A DNA stretch of 64,000 nucleotides from Candidatus Cacconaster merdequi (GTDB lineage Bacteria > Bacteroidota > Bacteroidia > Bacteroidales > UBA932), in contig JAGHVK010000033.1 of assembly GCA_018064345.1 (NCBI GenBank), forward strand, positions 1-64,000, written 5' to 3'. The notes beneath the pieces are model-generated. The model did not search any database and was not told where the DNA came from. It saw only the letters and a list, made by a program, of their open reading frames with translations. The position numbers and the translations under genes were made by a program. Positions 38,901-48,663 of this stretch are shown here, piece by piece; position 1 is the first letter of the stretch, and each line of letters starts with the position of its first letter.

Positions 38901-40189
38901 TAATATGATGGGAATATGGTAAGGTCCATACCTATCAGCAAATCGTAGTACTTCCTGTTGAAGATGCCATCGTCACCGTTGAGATATGTCGGGAAGAAAA
39001 GCACCTTCACGCGGGAATCTGCCGAGTTGTTCAGCCCGAGATGTCTCAGATGCTTCATCACAGCATCGTAGTCGTCCATCAGATAATGGCTTGTCTGAGT
39101 GGTGTAGCCGGAATCCGCTCCGGCAAGTTTGGCTGCAAGTTCCTTGTCAGGACCGTTGTTCCCGGAAGGAACCATTATGAGAGCCACTACCTCCTTTCCG
39201 GCATACCCCTTGGACTGCAACCTGCCGAGAGCGTCAATGAAGACATTCACGCCTTTGTTACAGTATTCATAGCGGCCGCTGATGCCCACGAGAAGAGCGT
39301 CGTCGGAGATTTTTGAGCCGGTCATTGCGGAGGCCACCTCCAGCAGCAGCTTCCTTGCTGCGGCAGCGCACTCGTCATATTTTTCAGGTGCAGGGGTTAT
39401 GCTGTTCTCGAATCCGTTCGGAGTGACTACGTCCACATCCCTTCCGAGGAAGCGGCGGCATTCCTTTGCGGTAATGTCGCTTACAGTCGTGAATACGTCC
39501 GCTACATTCGCGGCCGCCTTTTCAAGAGAATGACGGGCCTTTACTCCATACTCGGAAGCAAGGCTGTCGGCATCGTATCTTTCCAGTTTGTCGTAAAGAG
39601 GCAGGTTCTTCCCCGCAATACAGCGGCCCACGACAGTGGCGTGCGTAGTGAAGATGGTTCCGACAGGAAGTTTCCTTGACTTCAGGTAGAGAAGTCCCGC
39701 TCCGGTCATCCATTCGTGGAATTGTGCCACGGCCTTGTCGGACGGAGTCATATTGTACCTTGCGAAACTCTCTATCACCTTTCCTGAGGCATATCCGAAA
39801 AGCGCGGACTCGATATAGTCCCAGCTTCCGGTGATGGAATCCACTCCGAACTCTTTCCAGAAATCGGTCAGAATCTCATCTTTCTTGCCCATATATTGGG
39901 TGTAGTCCACAAGAATCGCAACCGGGTTGCCGGCAACGTTCCATCTTCCCACCCTGATTCTCAAACCCTCTTCGAAGGCGGAGAGCCTCCACGACTTGAA
40001 CAGGGACGGATCCTCCACAAATTCAGGATTCTGCGCGGTATCGCGCCATACGTCAGGTCCGATATGTATATGGTTCTTCTTCAGTTCTGTTGCAAGGCAG
40101 AGGGATTTCGTTGCTATCACGGTGTGTATTCCACCTACTTTGTTGCAGACTTCCCAGCTTACCTCGAACAAATAATCCGGCATCTTCAT
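35969..40189 (-). CDS. Fused GT3-type glycogen synthase (N-term) / GT35 alpha-glucan phosphorylase (C-term)
   Basis: N-term [24 protein letters not shown]; C-term [35 protein letters not shown]...[21 protein letters not shown]; junction near 38500. Confidence 0.92.
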   Translation of the reverse strand: [1406 protein letters not shown]

Positions 40190-41391
40190 TTCTTGTCTTT
40201 CTCCTTTAACTTTTCTTTTATTCTCAATTCAAAATCACTCAAAACGTTCATATAGTTGATGAATGCCTCGTAAGGCGTATCGTACGGATTGAAATAGCTG
40301 TGCACACTGCCGTCAGAGAAGAACTTGGTGCACATATAATAGAAGTGGTCGCTCTCCTGAAGCTGCCGGTACAGATGGCTCAGCTTAGGATCTGAAGCCT
40401 CTGCAACTGCCGCGCCGAGGGAATATGCCTTATGGAAAGCCTCTTCCTGCAGTTCATTTCCGAGCCAGGCACTGGTATCGCGCTCTTCGTCCGCCCATGA
40501 TATCGGGTAAGGGACGTGAAGAGGAGCCACCGGCTGATATTTTTCAGCCGCCTCGGAAGGGGTGCAGAATCCGATACCCTTTGAGAGGACGGCATCAGGC
40601 AAGGCCTTCATGAAATCGAATATTCCACTAGCCGCGTTCTGGTGCTCTCCGAAAGTCTCATAGTCCATGAAGAGATTTGCCACGTCGCTTTCCTGAAGGG
40701 ACTCAGAGAGCCACTCAGCGAACTTGCACGCATCGAGAGGCCATCCGTTCCAGCCTCTGTCGGAGAAGCGGAAAGCAATGTCGTCACTCAGGGTGAAATT
40801 ACGCAACAAAAGTTTCAGTCGCGGATTCACCGCATTGGTATATACGAAATCAGGGCTCTTCCAGCCGAGTATGTGCTTGGCTCCTTCCGTAAGCATCACC
40901 TTGTATCCCATTGATGCCACTGACTCTCCAATGGAGTCGGAGTATATGAGCTCCGTATTGCGGAACACGACTGGCTTTACTCCGAACATCTTGGTTATGA
41001 GTTCGGAATGGCTCTTCACCTGCCTTCTGAACTCTTCATCGTCAGCAAGAGAGGCCAAAGAATGGGAATAAGTCTCGGCGAGGAACTCCACGCACCCGGT
41101 TTCAGCGAGGGCCTTGAAACTGTCTATCACCTCCGGGGCATATTTTTCAAACTGCTCAATCGCTACTCCTGATATGGAAAAAGCGACCTTGAAGGCTCCC
41201 TTATAGCGTTTCACAAGTTCCAGCAACATTGCATTTGCAGGAAGATAGCACCTTGATGCGACACGCCTCAGTATGGTACGGTTGGCGAAATCGTCGAAAT
41301 AATGGAAATCGTTCCCGATGTCGAAGAAACGGAACTGGCGCAGTCGGTCAGGCTGATGCACCTGAAAATAGAAACATACTGATTTTTCCAT
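40186..41391 (-). CDS. Glycoside hydrolase family 57 protein
   Basis: VCFYFQVHQPDRLRQFRFFDIG...GCVEFLAETYSHSLA...ANLFMDYETFGEHQ. Confidence 0.9.
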   Translation of the reverse strand: MEKSVCFYFQVHQPDRLRQFRFFDIGNDFHYFDDFANRTILRRVASRCYLPANAMLLELVKRYKGAFKVAFSISGVAIEQFEKYAPEVIDSFKALAETGCVEFLAETYSHSLASLADDEEFRRQVKSHSELITKMFGVKPVVFRNTELIYSDSIGESVASMGYKVMLTEGAKHILGWKSPDFVYTNAVNPRLKLLLRNFTLSDDIAFRFSDRGWNGWPLDACKFAEWLSESLQESDVANLFMDYETFGEHQNAASGIFDFMKALPDAVLSKGIGFCTPSEAAEKYQPVAPLHVPYPISWADEERDTSAWLGNELQEEAFHKAYSLGAAVAEASDPKLSHLYRQLQESDHFYYMCTKFFSDGSVHSYFNPYDTPYEAFINYMNVLSDFELRIKEKLKEKDKK

Positions 41392-41396
41392 ATCTT

Positions 41397-42686
41397 TTAT
41401 TCTTTATTTTCGTTTATTGCTGATTCATACACTGCCTTAACCTTGACGGCGGCAGCGTCCCACTTGAGTGCATCCACCTCTTCACGGCCCTTCTCCTTGG
41501 CCACCTCAGAGATAGCCGGATAGTTGAGCAGTGCGTACATAGCGTCTGCGAGAGCATCAATATCCCAGAAATCCACCTTGATTGCATATTTGAGCACCTC
41601 AGCGACACCGGACTGCTTGGATATTATAGTAGGCACGTCGGATTTCATCGCCTCAAGTGGTGAAATACCAAAAGGCTCTGATACCGAAGGCATTACATAG
41701 ACATCTGAAAGAGCGAACATCTTCTGGACGTCGTCACCGCGCAAAAAGCCGGTGAAATGGAACCGGTCGGATATGCCGAGCCGGGCCACCTGCCGGATGC
41801 AACGGTTCATCATATCACCGCTGCCCGCCATCACGAACCTGACGTTGCTGCACACCTTCAGAACCTTGGCCGCAGCCTCGATGAAGTACTCCGGACCTTT
41901 CTGGAATGTGATTCGTCCCAGGAAAGTGATGACCTTCTCAGGAACCCCTCTCTGTACGGACATACGGTTGCGTCCGGAGAAATCAACGGCATTGTGGACG
42001 GTGACTACCTTCGAAGAAGATATACCGTACTTGTTCACCACGATGTTGCGGGTAAGATTGCTTACGGTGATGACCTTGTCGGCAGCTTCCATTCCCATCT
42101 TCTCAAGACGGAACACCTCAGGATTCACATTGGATCCACGGTCAAATTCCGTAGCGTGGACGTGTATTACCAGAGGCTTCCCCGAAACCCTCTTTGCAGC
42201 AATTCCGGCAAGATAGGTGAGCCAGTCGTGAGCGTGTATCACATCGAACTGATTCTCAGCAGCAATCGCTCCTGCCACCATCGCGTAGCGTGCAACCTCC
42301 TCCATAAGGTTCGCCCCGTACTTTCCCGAGAATTTGTATTTCTGGCGGAAATAGAACTTGAACTCCTCACTCTGATATCGTTGTTCCTTCTCCACCAACG
42401 AAGTGAACTCCTGAGGGTCGATATACGGGTGAAGGTTGGAGCCCACACGCAGGAACTGCACCTTGCTGAGGAACTCGTCCACATTATGGCAGGTGTCGTA
42501 GACAGCCACGTCACTGGCATTGATTATCCTGACTGCGCTCTGGTCTTCGTCCCCCGAAGCGGAAGGCATCACGAAAAGCACCTCCACGTCGTTCTTGGCA
42601 AGACCCTTTGTCATTCCGTAGCAGGCCGTTCCGAGGCCGCCGGCAATATGGGGAGGGAACTCCCACCCGAACATAAGTACTCGCAT
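41397..42686 (-). CDS. Glycosyltransferase family 4 (glycogen-synthase-like)
   Basis: VLMFGWEFPPHIAGGLGTACYG...VITFLGRITFQKGPEYFIEAA...SEPFGISPLEAMKSDVPTI. Confidence 0.92.
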   Translation of the reverse strand: MRVLMFGWEFPPHIAGGLGTACYGMTKGLAKNDVEVLFVMPSASGDEDQSAVRIINASDVAVYDTCHNVDEFLSKVQFLRVGSNLHPYIDPQEFTSLVEKEQRYQSEEFKFYFRQKYKFSGKYGANLMEEVARYAMVAGAIAAENQFDVIHAHDWLTYLAGIAAKRVSGKPLVIHVHATEFDRGSNVNPEVFRLEKMGMEAADKVITVSNLTRNIVVNKYGISSSKVVTVHNAVDFSGRNRMSVQRGVPEKVITFLGRITFQKGPEYFIEAAAKVLKVCSNVRFVMAGSGDMMNRCIRQVARLGISDRFHFTGFLRGDDVQKMFALSDVYVMPSVSEPFGISPLEAMKSDVPTIISKQSGVAEVLKYAIKVDFWDIDALADAMYALLNYPAISEVAKEKGREEVDALKWDAAAVKVKAVYESAINENKE

Positions 42687-42688
42687 AG

Positions 42689-44620
42689 TCAGTCCTCCTT
42701 ATATTTTTCAATCAGATATTCAACCTTGAGAATCGCAGCAACGCTGAGTGCGGAGTTGATTGCTCCGTGCGGCATATATGGAGGGTCGCCATCGTAAATC
42801 TCAGCGACAGCCCCGATGCCGTGTACGTTCATATCTTCCTGGAAATAATCAATCAGTGTCCTGGCCTTCCTTGAGAACGCCCCGCCGTAAAGTTTGAACT
42901 GAGCCTCTACGTACGGACCGAGGAGCCACGGGCGGGTACAGCCGTTGTGGGTTGCCATATCACGGTCGTACTGGTTGCCTTCGTAGCGCGAACGGTAGAG
43001 AGGGTTCTTCGGAGAAAGCGTACGGATGCCTCTCGTCGTAAGAAGTTCCCTGCTCACCGCGTGGAGAATCTCGGCCTTGACTTCTTCAGGGACAGGGCTG
43101 TATTCAAGAGAGCAGGCATATATCTGGTTCGGACGGGTGAATACGTTCTGGCCTTCCGTTCCTACATAATCGGCAAGATGACGTCGTGCATCGACCCAGA
43201 ACAGAGGCAGGAAACATTCATCAATCTTCTTGCGGATAGCAGAGCATCTTTCCACAAGGGAAGCATTCTTCCCGAACTTGCCCTCCATCTTTTCCACCAG
43301 GCATACGGCATTATACCACAAGCAGTTGGTCTCCACCTGAAAACCTTTTCTCTCATTTACTGGACGAGAGTCCACATAACTGTTCATCCAGCTTGTTGCA
43401 ACTCCTTCCTTCTCAGACCAGACAAGTCCGTTGTCCCTGAGTGTGACACCGGGACGCCCGGACAGATAACTCTCCACAATCGAGCACATCGTGCTTCCGT
43501 ATTTCTTCCAGACATTCTCCTCATCCGAGGTGAATGATGCAAGATTCTGAATCGCTTCAGCCAGACGCAAAGGTGCTTCCGTCTGGTCGCATCCTTCGAA
43601 AAGGAAGGCCCGGTTCTCGGTAATGAGGTCATCCAGTATCTTTGTAAAGAGCTTTACGTCACCTGTATTGAAGATGGTGAGCCCGGCGATGGCTATGAGG
43701 GTTTCCCTCAGACCGCCAATCTCGTGCCAGGAGAATCCGGTGCATATTCTGGTGTACGGATCCTCATAAGCTATCAGCTGGCTTGCAGCAGCCCTCAGGC
43801 ATCCGTCGAAGTCCTCGCGGTTGCCTATCGCCTTGAGCCCTCTGGTGAACTGTGCCTTGAGCGTTGCAGGGTTCTCAACCTTCGTGGATACACTCATGAC
43901 AACACTCTCACCCTTGCGGAGCGGCATTTCGAAGAATCCCGGAACAAGCAGGTCTTCAGTGCAGTCGAACCCTCTGCGGTACTCTTCGGTATAGACAACA
44001 TCCCTGTACCAGTCCGGGGAATGGACGTAGTCGTTCTGCTTGGAGAACTGTATGTACAGCATAGGGAAATCGCGGTACATACAGTAGCCGGCGCCCTGGC
44101 TGACAGGGGTGAAATGAGTGTCAGCCCCACCATTGGCTTTGGTCAGTGAATGGATGCTCCTGAATGCGAGGAAAGGCTTTATCTGAAAGAGTGTCTTCGT
44201 CTCTGCATTCTCAAGCAGAGTGTAGCGTATGAGCAGCTGTTCGCTCTTGGCCACGAAAAGCATCTCTTTCTTGAAGAGCATCCCGCCTACACGGTATGTC
44301 ACGGTCGGGACAGGAGCCATTTCGAAATCCACGATATATTTATGCCCACGAGGCTCGTAGATATCTCCATAGCAATGGATTCCCAAGTTGAAAGCCTTGC
44401 CGTGCTGAAGCAGCGTTTCATCAGCGGCGGACAAAAGGATATACCTGTGACCTCCGAACTTGCCTATCGGAACAGAAAAAAGACAGTGATACTTGCGGGT
44501 ATTGCAGCAGACTATGGTGGTATTGAGGTAGCCGCCTGCCCTGTTTGTCGCGAGCAGTTCCCTCTTGAGGGAATACTCCAGATTTACAAGTTCCGCCTTG
44601 TTGAACTTCAGATATGCCAT
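42689..44620 (-). CDS. Amylo-alpha-1,6-glucosidase (glycogen debranching enzyme)
   Basis: LLATNRAGGYLNTTIVCCNTRKYHCLFS...GFSWHEIGGLRETLIAIAGL...THNGCTRPWLLGPYVEA. Confidence 0.93.
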   Translation of the reverse strand: MAYLKFNKAELVNLEYSLKRELLATNRAGGYLNTTIVCCNTRKYHCLFSVPIGKFGGHRYILLSAADETLLQHGKAFNLGIHCYGDIYEPRGHKYIVDFEMAPVPTVTYRVGGMLFKKEMLFVAKSEQLLIRYTLLENAETKTLFQIKPFLAFRSIHSLTKANGGADTHFTPVSQGAGYCMYRDFPMLYIQFSKQNDYVHSPDWYRDVVYTEEYRRGFDCTEDLLVPGFFEMPLRKGESVVMSVSTKVENPATLKAQFTRGLKAIGNREDFDGCLRAAASQLIAYEDPYTRICTGFSWHEIGGLRETLIAIAGLTIFNTGDVKLFTKILDDLITENRAFLFEGCDQTEAPLRLAEAIQNLASFTSDEENVWKKYGSTMCSIVESYLSGRPGVTLRDNGLVWSEKEGVATSWMNSYVDSRPVNERKGFQVETNCLWYNAVCLVEKMEGKFGKNASLVERCSAIRKKIDECFLPLFWVDARRHLADYVGTEGQNVFTRPNQIYACSLEYSPVPEEVKAEILHAVSRELLTTRGIRTLSPKNPLYRSRYEGNQYDRDMATHNGCTRPWLLGPYVEAQFKLYGGAFSRKARTLIDYFQEDMNVHGIGAVAEIYDGDPPYMPHGAINSALSVAAILKVEYLIEKYKED

Positions 44621-44621
44621 A

Positions 44622-46616
44622 TCATATTCTTTTTAGTACCTGCACCGTCCTGCACGGAAGGTACAGATACAGTTGATTCCTGTCATTCTCAACCACAGTA
44701 CTGTGAAGGATGAGGTCATTGTTGCGCTCGAATCCCCCAAAAGAAGCGCTGTCGCTGTCGAGGACTACACGATAGTCTCCCGAAGCGGCATCGAATCCGT
44801 ACTGCTCAAATGAATCTTGAGGGTTGAAATTGAACGCAAAAATATACTCTCCACGTCCAATAACCAAAACTTTTTTCAATTCATCGGCGCGCAAGCACTC
44901 AACCTGCGACTTAAATATCTCATTATCAGCGAAAAGAGAAATCATCCCCTTATCAAAGGCAAGCAGCTGGCCGTAGCGCAGGGATGGATTGTCGGCAAGC
45001 GACCACTGCCTTCTTGCGTACTTGTAGGACCATCCGTTGCCCTCCCTCGGAAAATCAATCCATTCCGGATGCCCGAATTCATTTCCCATAAACGTCAGAT
45101 AACCGTCACCGGCCGTAGCGATTGTCGCCATCCGTATCATCTTGTGCAGCGCGATGCCTCTTTCAACCGTCAGGTTCCGGGAATCTTTGCTCATGGAATA
45201 ATACATTTCCTTATCCATAAGGCGGAATATCAAGGTCTTGTCACCTACCAGAGCCTGATCGTGGCACTCCGCGTAACTGACTGTCCTCTCATCCTTCCTC
45301 TTGCCGGAAAGTTCGTAGAAGACCTCACCCATACTCCAATCCCAGTCGGAGCGTTCCTTTATCCACTTTATCCAATGGTCCGCCACCCCCATACTCATCC
45401 TGAAGTCGAAACCGATGCCACCTTTCTTCAGTGGTGCAGCCAGGCCGGCCATCCCCGACATATCTTCAGCAATCGTCAGTGAGCGGGGATTCAACTCCTT
45501 GACGAGGATGTTCGCCAGTCCGAGATAAGTGATTGCGTCTTCGTCCTGGCCTCCGTTGAAATAGTCGTCATAACCGTTAAAATCGCGTTCCAGCCCGTGG
45601 TCGAGATAAAGCATGCTCGTCACACCGTCGAAACGGAAACCGTCAAGACGGTACTCCTCCATCCAGTACTTCAGATTAGACAGCAGGAAGTGGACCGTGG
45701 AGTCTTTTCCATAATCGAAGCAGCGGGACTTCCAGGCCGGATGCCATCCACGGTCACCTTCGTGGAAATAAGTCGTGTATGAGCCGTCCAGACGGCTGAG
45801 GCCTTCAGCCTCATTTGCCACGGCGTGTGAATGAACTATGTCCATAATTACGGCGATTCCAGCCCTGTGGGCGTCATCCACCAGTTCCTTGAATTCCTCA
45901 GGAGTACCGAAGCGGCTGCTGAGAGCAAACAAGTTGGAAACCTGATAGCCGAAACTGCCGTAGTATGGGTGCTCCTGCAGGGCCATTATCTGCAAGGTAT
46001 TGTATCCCAAGTCCTTGACACGTGGCAACACATTCCTGCGAAATTCAGTGAAACTTGCAACCTTCCCCTCTTCGGAACTCATTCCTATGTGCACTTCATA
46101 GATAAGAGGGTTTCTGACCTTGATCTTCCTGCGCGAGCGCCAGAGGTAAGGCTTCTCCGGTTCCCAGACCTGCGCCGCGAATATTTTGGTTTCAGGGTCC
46201 TGCACGCATCTTGTGGCATAGGCAGGCAGCCTTTCACCGCCGCCACCGGGCCACTCGACGTACCACTTGAAGAGGTCACAGTGGCTTATCCTCGATCCAT
46301 CAGCCACAAGTTCCCAGTCACCGCCGCCCAGAGGCTTCATCTCCCAGTCAGCACTCCGCTGCCATCCGTTGAAATCGCCAATGACATATATCCGTGAAGC
46401 ATTGGGAGCCCACTCACGGAAAACGTATCCGGAGCCTTCGCGATGAGGGCTGTAATACAGATGCCCGTTCACAGCACCGGCAAGGCTTCCGGAATCCCCT
46501 GCCATCTCACCCGCACGTTCAATTATGGTGCGGTTGCGACGTTCTATCACATCCTTGTAGGGTGTGAGCCAGGGGTCAAGGTCATATATCTTCTTAATCC
46601 TCCCCATCTTCTTCAA
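44622..46616 (-). CDS. glgB: 1,4-alpha-glucan branching enzyme
   Basis: FREWAPNASRIYVIGDFNGW...DGFRFDGVTSMLYLDHG...YAECHDQALVGDKT. Confidence 0.95.
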   Translation of the reverse strand: MKKMGRIKKIYDLDPWLTPYKDVIERRNRTIIERAGEMAGDSGSLAGAVNGHLYYSPHREGSGYVFREWAPNASRIYVIGDFNGWQRSADWEMKPLGGGDWELVADGSRISHCDLFKWYVEWPGGGGERLPAYATRCVQDPETKIFAAQVWEPEKPYLWRSRRKIKVRNPLIYEVHIGMSSEEGKVASFTEFRRNVLPRVKDLGYNTLQIMALQEHPYYGSFGYQVSNLFALSSRFGTPEEFKELVDDAHRAGIAVIMDIVHSHAVANEAEGLSRLDGSYTTYFHEGDRGWHPAWKSRCFDYGKDSTVHFLLSNLKYWMEEYRLDGFRFDGVTSMLYLDHGLERDFNGYDDYFNGGQDEDAITYLGLANILVKELNPRSLTIAEDMSGMAGLAAPLKKGGIGFDFRMSMGVADHWIKWIKERSDWDWSMGEVFYELSGKRKDERTVSYAECHDQALVGDKTLIFRLMDKEMYYSMSKDSRNLTVERGIALHKMIRMATIATAGDGYLTFMGNEFGHPEWIDFPREGNGWSYKYARRQWSLADNPSLRYGQLLAFDKGMISLFADNEIFKSQVECLRADELKKVLVIGRGEYIFAFNFNPQDSFEQYGFDAASGDYRVVLDSDSASFGGFERNNDLILHSTVVENDRNQLYLYLPCRTVQVLKRI

Positions 46617-46809
46617 TCAGTTTGCCAATCTCCGACTCCCCTTTGCGGATGTACTCCTTGCACCATCTGACAAGTTCCATAGCCTTCCTCACATCGGCGG
46701 AAATGCCTGTAAGGTCGCGTTTCGGGTCCTCGATTGCCGTCACAAGCGCTTCCAGCTGCGCTACAGCATCCTCGTATTTCAATTCAATATCCATATCCTT
46801 CGGATTCAT
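46594..46809 (-). CDS. xseB: Exodeoxyribonuclease VII small subunit
   Basis: YEDAVAQLEALVTAIEDPKRDLTGISADVRKAMELVRWCKEYI. Confidence 0.9.
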   Translation of the reverse strand: MNPKDMDIELKYEDAVAQLEALVTAIEDPKRDLTGISADVRKAMELVRWCKEYIRKGESEIGKLIEEDGED

Positions 46810-47978
46810 AATACCTCGACTTCCACAGTATCATCTTCAAACATAATCATCAGCCTGTCCCCGCGGCTGACCTTCGCGGCACACTCCACTCTCCGTCCAT
46901 CCTTCAGCGCAATCGCATATCCCTTCGAGAGAACAGCGCGAGGGTCCGATGAAACAACCTTTGACTCAAGGAGTTCTATCCTGCGCATCTGGTCGGAGAA
47001 ACGGCGTTCGAGGGAAGATGAGAGACGGTAGACCATCCTGTCGAGCACGGACAGCTCCTTCTCGAACTTCCCACGCAGGGCAAGCTGCAATCCCCGGGCC
47101 ATGAAGTCTATCCGCGACTCCTCTTCACAGAAAATGCCTATTATCAGATCTGCAAGGGCTGTCGGGGTCTTCACACTTGTGTGGGCCACCATATCCACAA
47201 CGTGGAAATCGTGGTCGTGGCCTATGGCCGAAAGTACAGGAAGAGGGAACTGAGCCACGTTCACTGCCATTTCGTAATCATCGAAGCACACCAGGTCCAT
47301 CGCTCCTCCACCGCCGCGAAGAATCAGCACCGCGTCGAAATCCTCGGCCCGCTGCGCAATCACGTCAAGAGCAGCTATCACGCTTGAGGGTGATTCAGTG
47401 CCCTGCATAACGGCAGGGAAGAGTTCAGTTCGGAACTCATACCCGTATTCGTTTCCGGAAAGATGCTTCAGGAAATCGCGGTATCCGGCGGCAGTGGCAC
47501 TCGTAACAACGGCGAACCGCCTTGGGAGAAGAGGCAGTTCAAGGGAAGAGTTCATTTCGAACATACCCTCGGCACGCAGCCTTTCAACGGTACGACGACG
47601 CTCGAGCTCCAGTTCACCGATGGTAAAGGACGGGTCAATGTCGGTTACGACGAGCGAAAGCCCGTAAAGTTCGGAATATTGGACTCTTACCTTAAGCAGG
47701 ACTGCCATTCCCGATGCAAGCCTGCTTCCGGTGGCGGATTCAAAGAAAGGAGCTATCAGGCGGAACTGCTGCGCCCAGATTATTGACTGCATCTTTGCAA
47801 GAAGCCTCCCGCTGTCCTGCTCCTTCTCCACAAGAGTCATATAGCAATGGCCTGAGGCGTTCTGCTTCAGTTCGCTTATCTCCGCACGCACCCAGATGGA
47901 GTCGGGAAAGCCAGTCTCCAATGTCTCACCTATCGCCTCCTGCAATTCCAGGAGCGAGATATGTTCCACACTGTCCAT
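46806..47978 (-). CDS. xseA: Exodeoxyribonuclease VII large subunit
   Basis: SIWVRAEISELKQNASGHCYMTLVE...VLILRGGGGAMDLVCFDDYEMA...LSAIGHDHDFHVVDMVA. Confidence 0.95.
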   Translation of the reverse strand: MDSVEHISLLELQEAIGETLETGFPDSIWVRAEISELKQNASGHCYMTLVEKEQDSGRLLAKMQSIIWAQQFRLIAPFFESATGSRLASGMAVLLKVRVQYSELYGLSLVVTDIDPSFTIGELELERRRTVERLRAEGMFEMNSSLELPLLPRRFAVVTSATAAGYRDFLKHLSGNEYGYEFRTELFPAVMQGTESPSSVIAALDVIAQRAEDFDAVLILRGGGGAMDLVCFDDYEMAVNVAQFPLPVLSAIGHDHDFHVVDMVAHTSVKTPTALADLIIGIFCEEESRIDFMARGLQLALRGKFEKELSVLDRMVYRLSSSLERRFSDQMRRIELLESKVVSSDPRAVLSKGYAIALKDGRRVECAAKVSRGDRLMIMFEDDTVEVEVL

Positions 47979-48054
47979 TTCTACAAATTTACAAAATTGT
48001 TCGGTATTGTCCACACATTTTTGTACTTTTGCAATGTCAAAAACCCACGATGCG

Positions 48055-48651
48055 ATGATTATCAAGCAAGCCGTCTTCGCAGGCAGCAGTCAAGACATTG
48101 AAGGTAAGCCTCAACGGGCTTTGCCGGAATTTGCCTTCATAGGAAGGAGCAACGTGGGCAAGAGTTCCCTCATCAATACTCTTTGTGCAAAGAAAGGTCT
48201 CGCGCACACTTCGGCCACACCGGGCAAGACTCAGCTGGTCAATCATTTCCTTATCAACGACCAATGGTATCTGGTGGATCTGCCGGGGTACGGCTACGCA
48301 AAAGTCGGCAAAAAAGGGCGTGAAAAGCTCGAGAAGATAATCGATGACTACATCAGCCGCTCGAAAGAGATGGTCCTTCTATTCGTGCTCCTCGACTCAC
48401 GCCACGACCTCCAGAAAATCGACCTCGAGTTCATGATAGAGCTCGGGGAGAACGGAGTCCCATTCTCGATAATCTACACCAAGTGCGACAAGTCCGGAGT
48501 GAATGTCGTCAATGCGCAGATAGAGAAGAACAACGCCGCGATGATGGAGTATTGGGAGCAGCTGCCGCCGGTATTCAAGAGTTCGTCCGAAACAGGTGCC
48601 GGCCGCGAGGAGATTCTGGACTACATCGACAGCATACTGAAAACAATATAA
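48055..48651 (+). CDS. ysxC: YihA/YsxC ribosome-biogenesis GTPase
   Basis: FIGRSNVGKSSLINTLC...TPGKTQLVNHFLINDQWYLVDLPGYGYAKV; promoter-like TACTTTTG about 48023. Confidence 0.95.
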   Translation: MIIKQAVFAGSSQDIEGKPQRALPEFAFIGRSNVGKSSLINTLCAKKGLAHTSATPGKTQLVNHFLINDQWYLVDLPGYGYAKVGKKGREKLEKIIDDYISRSKEMVLLFVLLDSRHDLQKIDLEFMIELGENGVPFSIIYTKCDKSGVNVVNAQIEKNNAAMMEYWEQLPPVFKSSSETGAGREEILDYIDSILKTI

Positions 48652-48663
48652 AACAAAAATACT

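Noticed and set aside
41757-42797. 346-aa plus-strand ORF
   Set aside because: Antisense to the GT4 gene; shadow ORF.
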